DNA of 35,854 nucleotides from DASZOC01 sp035550975 (lineage in GTDB: Bacteria; Actinomycetota; CADDZG01; WHSQ01): the NCBI GenBank assembly GCA_035550975.1, contig DASZOC010000007.1, positions 1 through 35,854 of the forward strand, written 5' to 3'. Position numbers and translations under genes: made by a program. The notes beneath the pieces were generated by a model that saw only the letters and a list, made by a program, of their open reading frames with translations, was not told the origin of the DNA and ran no database searches. Shown piece after piece: positions 1 through 8,004 of this stretch (positions within the stretch are counted from its first letter, which is position 1; each line of letters opens with the position of its first letter).

Positions 1-28
1 CCCCGCGGCCGCATATATAAGGAGAGAC

Positions 29-2707
29 GTGTCGAAACCAGTAGTCATCGTCGAATCGCCCGCCAAGGCGAAGACGATCTCGAAGATCCTCGGCAAGGAC
101 TACGTCGTGGAATCCTCGATCGGCCACATCCGCGACCTCCCCGCGAGCGCCGCCGAGATCCCCGCGGCGTACAAGGGCGAGTCGTGGGCGCGCCTGGGTG
201 TCGACGTCGACAACGACTTCAAGCCTCTCTACGTCGTGTCGTACAAGAAGAAGGACCAGGTCAAGAAGCTGAAGCAGCTCGTCAAGAACGCGAGCGAGGT
301 CTATATCGCGACGGACGAGGACCGCGAGGGCGAGTCGATCGCGTGGCACCTCCTGGAGGTCCTGTCGGTCCCGTCCCAGGTGCCGGTGAAGCGGATGGTG
401 TTCCACGAGATCACTGCGTCGGCCGTGAAGCGGTCGCTGGAGAACCCGCGCGACCTCGACCGTCGCCTCGTCGATGCGCAGGAAGGACGCCGGATCCTCG
501 ACCGTCTATACGGCTACGAGGTGTCGCCGGTGCTGTGGAAGAAGGTGCTTCCGAAGCTGTCGGCGGGACGGGTACAGAGCGTTGCGACGAGATTGATCGT
601 CGACCTCGAGAAAGCTCGGATGCGCTTCCGGGCCGCGAGCTATTGGGACATCGATGGGACGTTCCGCGCCGAAGGGGCCGAAGCGACCGAGTTCGCGGCC
701 TCCCTCGTCACGATCGACGGGCAGCGACTGGCGACCGGCAAGGACTTCGACGAGTCGGGCAACCTGACGAGGCCGAACGCGCTGCTCCTCGACGAGCGCC
801 GAGCCACCGATATCGCCGCGCGTCTCGGGCACGCACCGTTCCAGGTGCGTTCGGTCGAAGAGAAGCCCTACCGCCGCTCGCCCTACCCGCCGTTCATGAC
901 CTCTACGCTGCAGCAAGAAGGCGGCCGCAAGCTGGGGTTCACCGCGAAGCGCACGATGCAGGCGGCGCAACGTCTCTACGAGAACGGATACATCACCTAT
1001 ATGCGGACCGACAGCACGACGTTGTCGAGCGAGGCACTCAACGCCGCTCGTAAGCAAGCGGTGCAGATGTACGGCAAGGAATACGTTCCCGACGCGCCGC
1101 GGCAGTACCAGCGCAAGGTGAAGAACGCACAAGAGGCACACGAAGCGATCCGCCCGGCAGGAGAGTCGTTCCGGCTTCCGCAGGACGTCGCTCGCGAGCT
1201 ACACCGCGACGAGGCCCGTCTGTACGAGCTGATCTGGAAGCGCACGGTCGCGTCGCAGATGTCGGACGCTACGGGCAAGAGCGTGCAGGTGCGGCTCGGC
1301 GCCCGCACCGACAGCGAGGATGCCGAGTTCGCCGCGAGTGGCAAGGTGATCTCGTTCCCGGGCTTCCTGCGGGCATACGTGGAGGGGTCCGACGACCCCG
1401 ATGCCGAGCTCGAGGACCGCGAGGTCCGGCTCCCGCCGCTCTCGGAGGGGCAACGCCTGAGTGCGCTGGCGCTCGATCCGAAGCATCACGAGACGCAACC
1501 GCCGGCCCGCTACAGCGAGGCGAAGCTGGTCAAGGAGCTGGAGGAGCGCGGCATCGGGCGCCCGTCGACGTACGCGAGCATCATCGGCACGATCCTCGAC
1601 CGCGGTTACGTCTGGAAGAAGGGCAGCGCGTTGATCCCATCGTGGATCGCGTTCGCGGTCGTCGGTCTCCTCGAGACGCACTTCGCGAAGCTCGTCGACT
1701 ACGACTTCACGGCTTCGATGGAGGAGGACCTCGACGAGATCGCGACGGGCGAGGAAGAAACGGTCCCGTGGCTGAAACGTTTCTACTTCGGCAACGGTGA
1801 GGTCGGGCTCCACGACATGGTCTCGGCGCGGCTCGACGAGATCGACCCGCGCGAGGTCAACTCGATCCCTATCGGCAAGGACTCCGCCGGCCGCGACATC
1901 GTGGTGAGGGTCGGACGTTACGGGCCCTACCTGTTGCGGGCGGAGGAGACGGCGTCGGTGCCGGAGGATCTTCCGCCGGACGAGCTCACGATCGCCAAAG
2001 CAGAGGAGTTGCTCGCCGCGCCGAGCCGGGACCGCGAGCTCGGGCTCCATCCGGAGACGTCACAGCCGGTCTACCTGAAGGCGGGTCGTTACGGCCCCTA
2101 CGTCCAGCTCGGCGACGTCGAGGAGGGATCGAAGGACAAGCCGGCCACCGCGTCGCTGTTCAAGACGATGGATCCGGCGACGGTCACGATCGACGATGCG
2201 CTGAGGTTGCTGACGTTGCCGAGGGTCGTCGGCACCGATCCCGCAACCGGTGAGGCGATCGAAGCGCTGAACGGGCGTTACGGGCCGTACGTGAAGAGGG
2301 GCAAGGACACGCGCTCGCTCGAGTCCGAAGAGCAGGTCTTCTCCGTCACTATGGACGAGGCGCTGGCGCTGTTCGCGCAGCCGAAGAAGGGGCGCCGCAA
2401 CGCCGCGACCGTGCTGAAGGAGCTGGGAGAGGATCCGGCGACGGGCAAAGAGGTCTCGGTCAAAGACGGTCGCTTCGGCCCGTACGTCACCGACGGCGAG
2501 ACGAATGTCTCGCTGCCGCGCGGCGTGAGCCCCGAGGCACTCGACGTGGAACGCGCCGCCGAGATGCTGGCGGAGAAGCGCGCGAAGGGGCCGGTGAAGC
2601 GAAAGAAGTCGACCCGCAAGAAGACGTCGGCGAAGAAGGCCACGCGCAAGAAATCCGCCGCTACGAAAGGGTTGCCGACCGGGAAACGAGCCCCCGAGCA
2701 GCCCTAA
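29..2707 (+). CDS. topA: DNA topoisomerase I (type IA)
   Basis: Relaxes negatively supercoiled DNA by transient single-strand cleavage. The N-terminus carries the TOPRIM domain (VVIVESPAKAKTI near residue 5, and DEDREGE near residue 97). The catalytic tyrosine is Tyr324 in YMRTDST. After the core come four C-terminal repeats, each with a GR(Y/F)GPY signature (about residues 630-820), then a Lys/Arg-rich tail of about 40 residues. This is the actinobacterial design: repeats plus basic tail replace the zinc ribbons of E. coli TopA. The start is GTG at 29, preceded by AAGGAGA at 19-25. At 892 aa it is a normal length for actinobacterial TopA. It begins the topA-tmk-holB order conserved in Actinomycetota. 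Confidence 0.97.
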   Translation: MSKPVVIVESPAKAKTISKILGKDYVVESSIGHIRDLPASAAEIPAAYKGESWARLGVDVDNDFKPLYVVSYKKKDQVKKLKQLVKNASEVYIATDEDREGESIAWHLLEVLSVPSQVPVKRMVFHEITASAVKRSLENPRDLDRRLVDAQEGRRILDRLYGYEVSPVLWKKVLPKLSAGRVQSVATRLIVDLEKARMRFRAASYWDIDGTFRAEGAEATEFAASLVTIDGQRLATGKDFDESGNLTRPNALLLDERRATDIAARLGHAPFQVRSVEEKPYRRSPYPPFMTSTLQQEGGRKLGFTAKRTMQAAQRLYENGYITYMRTDSTTLSSEALNAARKQAVQMYGKEYVPDAPRQYQRKVKNAQEAHEAIRPAGESFRLPQDVARELHRDEARLYELIWKRTVASQMSDATGKSVQVRLGARTDSEDAEFAASGKVISFPGFLRAYVEGSDDPDAELEDREVRLPPLSEGQRLSALALDPKHHETQPPARYSEAKLVKELEERGIGRPSTYASIIGTILDRGYVWKKGSALIPSWIAFAVVGLLETHFAKLVDYDFTASMEEDLDEIATGEEETVPWLKRFYFGNGEVGLHDMVSARLDEIDPREVNSIPIGKDSAGRDIVVRVGRYGPYLLRAEETASVPEDLPPDELTIAKAEELLAAPSRDRELGLHPETSQPVYLKAGRYGPYVQLGDVEEGSKDKPATASLFKTMDPATVTIDDALRLLTLPRVVGTDPATGEAIEALNGRYGPYVKRGKDTRSLESEEQVFSVTMDEALALFAQPKKGRRNAATVLKELGEDPATGKEVSVKDGRFGPYVTDGETNVSLPRGVSPEALDVERAAEMLAEKRAKGPVKRKKSTRKKTSAKKATRKKSAATKGLPTGKRAPEQP

Positions 2708-2723
2708 CACGCCCCTTCCGGCC

Positions 2724-2729
2724 TAGGAT
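2724..2729 (+). promoter_or_regulatory. Candidate -10 element for the MFS-tmk gene
   Basis: TAGGAT fits the actinobacterial -10 pattern TANNNT. It lies 20 bp upstream of a Shine-Dalgarno at 2749-2755, leaving room for a short leader. No convincing -35 hexamer is visible, so this is weak evidence. Confidence 0.3.
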
Positions 2730-2760
2730 TCGTCTAGCAAGCCGACCCGGGGAGGCCCAG

Positions 2761-4806
2761 ATCCAGCGAGCGCCGCAGCAGCACGATCTGAGACTCCTCA
2801 CTACGCCCGACGAGACCATCTCCTACCGGACGGTTCTGAAGAACCGCAACTACCTGCGCTTCTTCCTCGCGCAGACGATCTCGAGCCTCGGCGACTGGAT
2901 CGGCGTCATCGCGATCGCAGTGTTCGCGCGCCGCGTCGGCGAGGGCGACTGGGCCGTAGGGGCGGTCATGACCGCGCGCGTGCTCCCGGGTTTCATCGCG
3001 GGGCCGGTCGGGGGCGTCCTCGCCGATCGTTGGGACCGCAAGAAGACGATGGTGTATTCGGACATCACCCGCGCGTTCATCATCTTCTCGTTGCCGTTCT
3101 TCCCGAACCTGCTCTATCTCTTGTTCGCGTCGGTAGTCCTCGAGAGCCTCACGTTGATCTGGGGGCCGGCCAAGGACGCGTCCCTGCCGCACGTCGTGCC
3201 GGCGGCGCAGCTCGGCCACGCGAACTCGCTGTCGTTGTTCGCGATCTACGCGCCCTGGCCGCTTGCATCGGTGGTATTCGCATCTCTCGCGGCGCTGGGG
3301 GGAGTCATCGGTGACTCGGTCCCGGTGCTGGAGGGGCTTCGGAACTCACGTGAGGCGCTTGCGCTGTGGATCAACTCACTCACCTTCGTCTTCTCCGCAG
3401 TGATGATCGGCAGCTTGTCGATCGCCTCGTCGCGGACACGGAAGGCAAAGCTCGACTTCAAGGAAGCGGGGCGAGACCTGTTGGAGGGACTGCGCTTCGT
3501 CCGCGACGACCGGCGCGTCCGCCCGTGGCTGCTCGGCATCGCGTTCACGTTCACCGCTGCCGGTGGCGTGTTCTCTCTGGGCATCGGTTTCGTGCGAGAT
3601 GTTCTCGGCGCGTCGGCCGACAGTGGGTTCGCGTTCCTGATCGGCTTCCTCGCCACGGGGATGATCATCGGTCTGCTGCTCGCGGGCCCGATCGCGAAGA
3701 AGCTCGCGCCGGACATCATGTTCTCGTCCGCGATCCTGCTGTCCGGTGCGGGATTGATCGGGCTCGCGAGCATGGGAAGCCTCAACACCGCGATCCCCAT
3801 GGTGAGCGCGCTCGGGTTCTTCGGCGGCCTCGCCTACTCGACCGGTTACACGTTGATGCAGAAGCGCACGAGCGACGAGTTGCGCGGGCGCACGTTCTCG
3901 GCCGCCTACACGCTCATCCGGATCGGGACGCTGTTGGGGCTCGGTCTGTTCCCGTTCCTCGCGGGAGCGATCGGCGATCACGTCGTGTCGTCCCCGTTCG
4001 GCGGCCAGATCTCACTTCCGGGTAGCCGCATCACGCTGTGGATCGCGGGGCTGTTCGCGATCGGAGGAGGGCTCTTCTCGATGCGCGCGATCGGTGAAAG
4101 AGGAGTAGGGCCTCCGGGCCAGGAGCTCGAGCGTCGCGGCTACCTCGTTGCGTTCGAAGGGGGTGAAGGCGCCGGGAAGACGACGCAGATCGATGCCTTC
4201 ACGCGCTGGCTCGAAGCTCGTGGCGTAGAGGTCGTACGGACGCGGGAGCCGGGTGGGACCGCGATCGGCGCGCGCATCCGCCAGGTGCTGCTGGACCCCG
4301 CTTCGGCAGGCATGCACGACCGCACGGAGGCACTGCTGTACGCGGCCGACCGCGCGCAGCACGTCAGCGAGGTGATCAAGCCGGCCTTGCAAGCGGGCAA
4401 GGTGGTCGTCTCCGATCGCTTCGTCGACTCGTCGCTCGCGTATCAGGGGCTCGCCCGCGGCCTCGGAGTCGACGAGATCTACCGCATCAGTGAGTGGGCG
4501 ACGGAGGGGGTCGTCCCCGATCTCGTCCTCTACATGAAGGTCGACCACAGCGCCGGTCTTCGCAGGGTCGGGCGCGATCGCGATCGCATCGAACGTGAGG
4601 ACGGCGATTTCCATCGGCGCGTCGCGGACGCGTACCTCGAGCTTGCGGCGCGTTACCCCCGGCGCTTCGTCGTGCTGGACGCGTCCGGAAGCCAGGAACA
4701 GGTACACCAGGCGATCGTCGACGCGTTCGAGAAACACCATCGCGAAGGTGGCGTCGCCATCTTCGACGCGCCGACCAGCCCGCCGGGGCCCCCCGTGCCG
4801 CGATGA
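2761..4806 (+). CDS. tmk: MFS permease fused to thymidylate kinase
   Basis: Two-domain protein of about 681 aa. Residues 1-440 are a major facilitator with about 12 hydrophobic segments; the first spans ISSLGDWIGVIAIAVF. Residues about 460-670 are dTMP kinase, which makes dTDP for DNA synthesis: P-loop FEGGEGAGKTT, TREPGGT, the DRFVDSS motif and an Arg-rich lid (GRDRDRIERED). The first conventional start, GTG at 2920, would cut transmembrane helix 1 in half. The frame is open upstream, and an excellent Shine-Dalgarno (GGGGAGG, 2749-2755) lies five bases before an in-frame ATC at 2761, chosen here as the start. MFS-Tmk fusions are known in some actinobacteria; the substrate of the permease half is unknown. 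An internal start at 4081 may give free kinase. The stop overlaps the following repeat ATG (ATGA). Confidence 0.88.
   Translation: MQRAPQQHDLRLLTTPDETISYRTVLKNRNYLRFFLAQTISSLGDWIGVIAIAVFARRVGEGDWAVGAVMTARVLPGFIAGPVGGVLADRWDRKKTMVYSDITRAFIIFSLPFFPNLLYLLFASVVLESLTLIWGPAKDASLPHVVPAAQLGHANSLSLFAIYAPWPLASVVFASLAALGGVIGDSVPVLEGLRNSREALALWINSLTFVFSAVMIGSLSIASSRTRKAKLDFKEAGRDLLEGLRFVRDDRRVRPWLLGIAFTFTAAGGVFSLGIGFVRDVLGASADSGFAFLIGFLATGMIIGLLLAGPIAKKLAPDIMFSSAILLSGAGLIGLASMGSLNTAIPMVSALGFFGGLAYSTGYTLMQKRTSDELRGRTFSAAYTLIRIGTLLGLGLFPFLAGAIGDHVVSSPFGGQISLPGSRITLWIAGLFAIGGGLFSMRAIGERGVGPPGQELERRGYLVAFEGGEGAGKTTQIDAFTRWLEARGVEVVRTREPGGTAIGARIRQVLLDPASAGMHDRTEALLYAADRAQHVSEVIKPALQAGKVVVSDRFVDSSLAYQGLARGLGVDEIYRISEWATEGVVPDLVLYMKVDHSAGLRRVGRDRDRIEREDGDFHRRVADAYLELAARYPRRFVVLDASGSQEQVHQAIVDAFEKHHREGGVAIFDAPTSPPGPPVPR
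4063..4083 (+). promoter_or_regulatory. Internal ribosome binding site and ATG for stand-alone Tmk
   Basis: GGAGGAGGG at 4063-4071 is followed after nine bases by an in-frame ATG at 4081, exactly between the last MFS helix and the kinase domain. Initiation here would give a 241-residue soluble thymidylate kinase, close to the usual family length. The sequence pattern is direct; its use is inferred. Confidence 0.4.
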
Positions 4807-4944
4807 GCGTCCGTGCGCCGTCGCCGTCCGGCGCCCCGGCGGCTCCGCCGCTCCTCGGCCCACCGGAGCGCAGATGAGTGTCCGTGCGCCGTCGCCGTCC
4901 GGCGGCCCGGCGGCTCCGCCGCTCCTCGGCCCGCCGGAGCCCCG
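4803..4944 (+). repeat. Two tandem 71-bp repeats encoding ATGA-coupled 24-residue micro-ORFs
   Basis: Units 4803-4873 and 4874-4944 differ at about 5 of 71 positions. Each begins ATGAG(C/T)GTCCGTGCGCC. Because 71 is not a multiple of three, each unit holds a 24-codon ORF (4803-4877 and 4874-4948) whose TGA overlaps the next ATG. The chain is tmk stop, micro-ORF 1, micro-ORF 2, holB start, every junction being ATGA. The peptides are Pro/Ala-rich (MSVRAPSPSG...). Each unit can also fold into a GC hairpin (CGGCGG/CCGCCG inside a wider CCGGCGG/CCGCCGG pairing). The holB start itself begins with the same octamer, ATGAGCGT, suggesting expansion of the tmk-holB junction. Whether the peptides are made is unknown. 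Confidence 0.85.
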
Positions 4945-6090
4945 ATGAGCGTGTGGGGGCCGCTCGAGGCGTCGCCGGTGATCGCGGGAGTCGCGCGGCA
5001 GATAGCTGCCGGTGAGGTAGCGCACGCGTGGTTGTTGCTCGGCCCGGCAGGCGCCGGCAAGCGCCCCGCCGCGGCCGCGATGGCCGCCGCGCTGCAGTGC
5101 TCGGTCGAGCCGGGCGTCGGCTGCGGGACGTGTTCGACCTGCTTGCGCATCCTGAGACACCGGCATCCCGACGTACACCACATCGTGCCGGAGGGGCCCC
5201 TCATCCCGGTCGACGTGATCCGCGAGCTCGTGTTGCCGGAAGCGGCGCGTTCGCCGTTCGAGGCGCGCACGAAGGTGTTCGTGATCGAAGAGGCCGAGCG
5301 AATGAATCCGGCCGCGCAGAACGCGCTGTTGAAGACGTTGGAAGAGCCGCTCCCGGACACCGTCTTCGTTCTGATCAGCGACCGCGAGGACGAGCTCCTC
5401 GAGACGATCCGCTCGCGCTGCCGCGTCGTCAGGCTCGAACCGGTTCCCGAGCAGCGCATCGTCGAGCTGCTCGAGAGGCAGGGCGTCACGGCGCACGATG
5501 CGCTGGTCGCTGCTCGTGTGGCGGGCGGCGACCTCGAACGGGCGCTCACGGTCGCCCTGGACGATGCCGCGCGCGACCGCCGCACGTTGTGGCTGTCGAT
5601 CCCGCGCAAGCTCCTATCGCCCGTCGACGCGCTCGACGCTGCCGCCGAGATCCTCGACGAGGTGAGACGCGGCGTGAAGGCGCTGGAGGTGCACCAGAAA
5701 GACGAGGCCCAGGAGCTCGCCGACGTCATCGGCGAGCGCCGCGGCACGGCGGCGGCGCGAAACGCCCTGGCCAAGAAGCACAAACGAGAGCTCAAGCGGA
5801 AAGAGGAGGAGCTGCTCGGCGAGGCGCTCCAGACGATCGCGTCGTTCTATCGCGACGTGATCGCGCTGCGGTCCGGTGGAGCGGAGGCGGTCGTCAACAT
5901 CGACACGATGGCCGAGCTGGAGACGTGGACGGGAGCCGAGGTCGACGACGCCGCGTTGCTGAGAGCGTGCGAGCGTTGCATCGAGGCGCGGTCGTCGTTC
6001 ATCAGCAACGCGAACTTGACCCTGGCGATCGAAGCGACCCTCGTCGAGATCGCCCACCTGGTCCCGGCCGACGCGCGCGTCCGAAGCTGA
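4945..6090 (+). CDS. holB: DNA polymerase III subunit delta'
   Basis: Clamp-loader subunit that works with tau/gamma and delta to load the sliding clamp. The 381-residue product has a P-loop-like GPAGAGKR (residues 33-40, lacking the usual Thr/Ser after Lys), a four-cysteine zinc site (C52, C60, C63, C66), the Walker-B-like FVIEEAERM, and the SRC motif (IRSRCRV) typical of clamp-loader subunits. The C-terminal helical region is Lys/Glu-rich. The ATG at 4945 was chosen because it begins the family alignment directly and overlaps the preceding micro-ORF stop. In-frame upstream codons fall in the tandem repeat and are not coding for HolB. It is likely expressed only through coupling to tmk. Confidence 0.93.
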   Translation: MSVWGPLEASPVIAGVARQIAAGEVAHAWLLLGPAGAGKRPAAAAMAAALQCSVEPGVGCGTCSTCLRILRHRHPDVHHIVPEGPLIPVDVIRELVLPEAARSPFEARTKVFVIEEAERMNPAAQNALLKTLEEPLPDTVFVLISDREDELLETIRSRCRVVRLEPVPEQRIVELLERQGVTAHDALVAARVAGGDLERALTVALDDAARDRRTLWLSIPRKLLSPVDALDAAAEILDEVRRGVKALEVHQKDEAQELADVIGERRGTAAARNALAKKHKRELKRKEEELLGEALQTIASFYRDVIALRSGGAEAVVNIDTMAELETWTGAEVDDAALLRACERCIEARSSFISNANLTLAIEATLVEIAHLVPADARVRS

Positions 6091-6304
6091 GCCGCTCCCG
6101 CGCCGCCGAGGCCGGCCGCGAGGGCGTGCGTGGACGTCGGACGCTTTCTTGCCGCGGTGACTCGTTTTCCGAAGATCCCTGTCCCAGAACGCGCGAGGCA
6201 GATCGTTCGGCGCCACGGTCGTGCGGCGATGTACGTCGTCCGGCGCCCGTGTCGTTCGCCGGTGGGAAGGTCCGTCAAGGCCAGGATTTACACTCGGTCC
6301 CGAC
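6091..6304. other. Intergenic region holB to tRNA-Thr
   Basis: There are 214 bp without a credible gene. A short ORF starting at 6130 reads into the tRNA and is rejected. TACACT at 6289-6294 could be a -10 element for the tRNA, but no matching -35 is seen. Confidence 0.5.
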
Positions 6305-6377
6305 GCCGGGGTAGCTCAGTCGGTAGAGCGATTCACTCGTAATGAATAGGTCAGGGGTTCGATTCCCCTCCCCGGCT
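6305..6377 (+). tRNA. tRNA-Thr (anticodon CGT)
   Basis: The sequence folds as a full cloverleaf. The acceptor stem GCCGGGG pairs with CCCCGGC (6370-6376), the D arm is GCTC/GAGC, the anticodon stem ATTCA/TGAAT encloses loop CTCGTAA with CGT at positions 34-36, and the T arm AGGGG/CCCCT encloses TTCGATT. Anticodon CGT reads ACG. The base after the acceptor is T, followed by CCCA, so CCA is not encoded exactly. The last 11 bases of this area (6371-6381) are duplicated at 6384-6394. Confidence 0.95.
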
Positions 6378-6394
6378 CCCAGACCCGGCTCCCA
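6371..6394 (+). repeat. Short direct duplication of the tRNA 3' end
   Basis: CCCGGCTCCCA occurs at 6371-6381 and again at 6384-6394, two bases apart. A copy of a tRNA 3' end can mark an old integration site, but no integrase or element is next to it, so simple slippage is equally likely. Confidence 0.7.
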
Positions 6395-6412
6395 AACGCG
6401 ACCCGAACCTGT

Positions 6413-6427
6413 ACGCCCCTTGGGCGT
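6413..6427 (+). terminator. Weak hairpin downstream of tRNA-Thr
   Basis: ACGCCC-CTT-GGGCGT forms a perfect six-bp stem with a three-base loop. No T tract follows, so termination is only possible. It lies between the tRNA and the converging minus-strand gene. Confidence 0.35.
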
Positions 6428-6477
6428 CGAGTGGATCGTTAGGTGCGGTATCCGAGCTTTTTCCTCCAGTGGAGGGT

Positions 6478-6765
6478 TTAGGCGGCGCCGTCTACCGGCG
6501 GCTTGATCTTGTCTCTCGCTATCTGGCGGGCCGCGCCCGTGGTCGCGCCGATCAGCGCGATCCAGGCGGCCTTCTTCGCCGGGCGCACCGCCTGGTCGAT
6601 CTGCGGTGGCTCCTCACGCGTCACCAGCCGCCATACCGTCGTCACTACGTAGGTCGCCAGGCGCACCGCGAGGAGCCCCGCGAGGACCGCTCCGATGTTC
6701 TGCAACATCGAAGGCTTCTGCGGTACCGACCCGTCCGGTTGGACGGTCTTGTCTTTCAATCCCAT
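6478..6765 (-). CDS. DUF4235 family small membrane protein
   Basis: A 95-residue protein beginning MGLKDKTVQPDG. It has a hydrophobic helix around residues 22-43 (MLQNIGAVLAGLLAVRLATYVV) and a second amphipathic or hydrophobic stretch (AAWIALIGATTGAARQIA). The spacing and the WRLVTREEPP linker match DUF4235, a small actinobacterial membrane family of unknown function. A GGAGGG sequence lies about 12 bases before the ATG. It follows the PhoU-TrkA_C gene by 29 bp on the same strand and may be the last gene of the cation operon. Function is unknown. Confidence 0.8.
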   Translation of the reverse strand: MGLKDKTVQPDGSVPQKPSMLQNIGAVLAGLLAVRLATYVVTTVWRLVTREEPPQIDQAVRPAKKAAWIALIGATTGAARQIARDKIKPPVDGAA

Positions 6766-6794
6766 GCTCGACCTATTCCCTCCACGCCGCCCCG

Positions 6795-7994
6795 CTAAGC
6801 CTCGACCATCTCGCCGCGCGGCGCGACGAGGCGATCGAGCTCCTCGGCCCCCTCGGGCGGCCCGATCGCGATGACGCGATCGTCCGCCTGGAGGACGAAG
6901 CGAGGCTTCGGCCGATAGTTCCATCGCCGCCCCCGCTGAACCGCGAGGACGAACATCCCGGTCTCGGTCTCTACCGACAGGTCCTTGATCGACTTGCCGT
7001 CCGCAGGCGAGCCTGCCACGACGATCGTCTCGTGTCCGACCTCGTCGGATTCGACGAGGGCGGCCGCGATCACGGGATGCAACTCTTCGCCCCGCTCGAC
7101 CATGCGTGTCATCTCGCGCGCGGAGTCGAAGATCATCTCGGACGCGTGCGCGAGGCGTATCAGCCCCCGCAGGTCGTCGGGGTTGCGCGCCTCCTGCGAG
7201 CTGCGCAATACCCACGACTCGAGCTCGTCGTGGATCGTGTCACTGCGCGCCTCCAGGTTCGCAACCTCGGCCGCCAGCGCCTGGTCGTTGAACAGCAGCG
7301 CGGAGTAAGCGAGTCCGACCGCGACCTCCGCCGAATTCTTCATCTCGACCAGCAGGTCGACGGCGCGGTCCAGGTCGCTCAGGGGGATCTCGGGAGCTTC
7401 CGGCGGATCCGGAAGCGGAGGCGCACCCATCAACTCACGTGCGAGGTGGACGCCGTCCTCGGGGCCCTTGACGAGCACGGCATCGTTCGACCCCAGTCTC
7501 ACGTCCGGCCCCGGATCGAGGTCCCATTCGCCCCCACGGCGGATCGCTATGACCCACATGCCGATCTCTACGGGCATCGCGAGGTCGCGCAGCGACCGGC
7601 CGATCACGTTCGAGTCCTCGCGCACCTTGATCCGGGAGACGATCTCGTCGGCATGGCGCAGGTCGCGCCTGAAGTCGTCGAGCACGCCGAGCCCCGACGA
7701 GACGACCCGCGCGATGTCGTCGGCCGCGTCCGCGATCTTCTCGACGGCTGCCGCGATCGACAGGACTCCGGCCATGTGCTCGGCGTCCTCGGGGCTGCGC
7801 GCCGCGAGGATCGCGATCTTCCTGAGGTCGTGGAGATGCCCGAACATCCGCTGCTCCAGCCGGCCCACCTCTTTGGCCAGGTCTGCGTCCGAGAAGAAAA
7901 CGGCCGCGTACGCGAGGTCGACCATCAGCTCGGAGGAATCCTTGATCTCGGCTAAGAGACCCTTGACGGTTCTAGGACCGTCGCCTGCGTCCAT
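6795..7994 (-). CDS. Tandem PhoU-TrkA_C (RCK_C) regulatory protein
   Basis: A 399-residue soluble protein made of two similar halves. Each half has a PhoU-like helical bundle (about residues 10-110 and 205-310; both contain (M/V)xxLAY(A/S)A(V/L)(F/L)F) followed by a TrkA C-terminal domain (about 115-200 and 315-395; both contain GMxVxAxxRGxxW and GxxDxVxxxGP). TrkA_C domains bind small ligands that gate K+ transporters, c-di-AMP among them; PhoU-like bundles often contact membrane proteins. No transmembrane segment is present. The ATG at 7994 has AGGAGG six bases upstream, which overlaps the stop of the MgtE-like gene, so the two are translationally linked. The probable role is ligand-dependent control of the adjacent permease; this is inferred from context. 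Confidence 0.85.
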   Translation of the reverse strand: MDAGDGPRTVKGLLAEIKDSSELMVDLAYAAVFFSDADLAKEVGRLEQRMFGHLHDLRKIAILAARSPEDAEHMAGVLSIAAAVEKIADAADDIARVVSSGLGVLDDFRRDLRHADEIVSRIKVREDSNVIGRSLRDLAMPVEIGMWVIAIRRGGEWDLDPGPDVRLGSNDAVLVKGPEDGVHLARELMGAPPLPDPPEAPEIPLSDLDRAVDLLVEMKNSAEVAVGLAYSALLFNDQALAAEVANLEARSDTIHDELESWVLRSSQEARNPDDLRGLIRLAHASEMIFDSAREMTRMVERGEELHPVIAAALVESDEVGHETIVVAGSPADGKSIKDLSVETETGMFVLAVQRGRRWNYRPKPRFVLQADDRVIAIGPPEGAEELDRLVAPRGEMVEA

Positions 7995-8004
7995 ATATGT
8001 CCTC

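Noticed and set aside
4803..4944. CRISPR or minisatellite interpretation of the 71-bp units
   Set aside because: There are only two units with no spacers; the ATGA junctions give a better explanation.
4012..5496. 494-codon open frame antisense to tmk and holB
   Set aside because: It is a GC-rich shadow of two genes with unmistakable motifs and crosses the tandem repeat; no domain is visible.
6130..6342. 70-codon ORF reading into tRNA-Thr
   Set aside because: Its C-terminus is translated tRNA sequence; there is no ribosome site or family resemblance.
6463..6476. CCTCC-AGT-GGAGG inverted repeat beside a T run, considered as a terminator for DUF4235
   Set aside because: The T run is on the wrong side for the minus-strand transcript, and the loop is only three bases on a five-bp stem.
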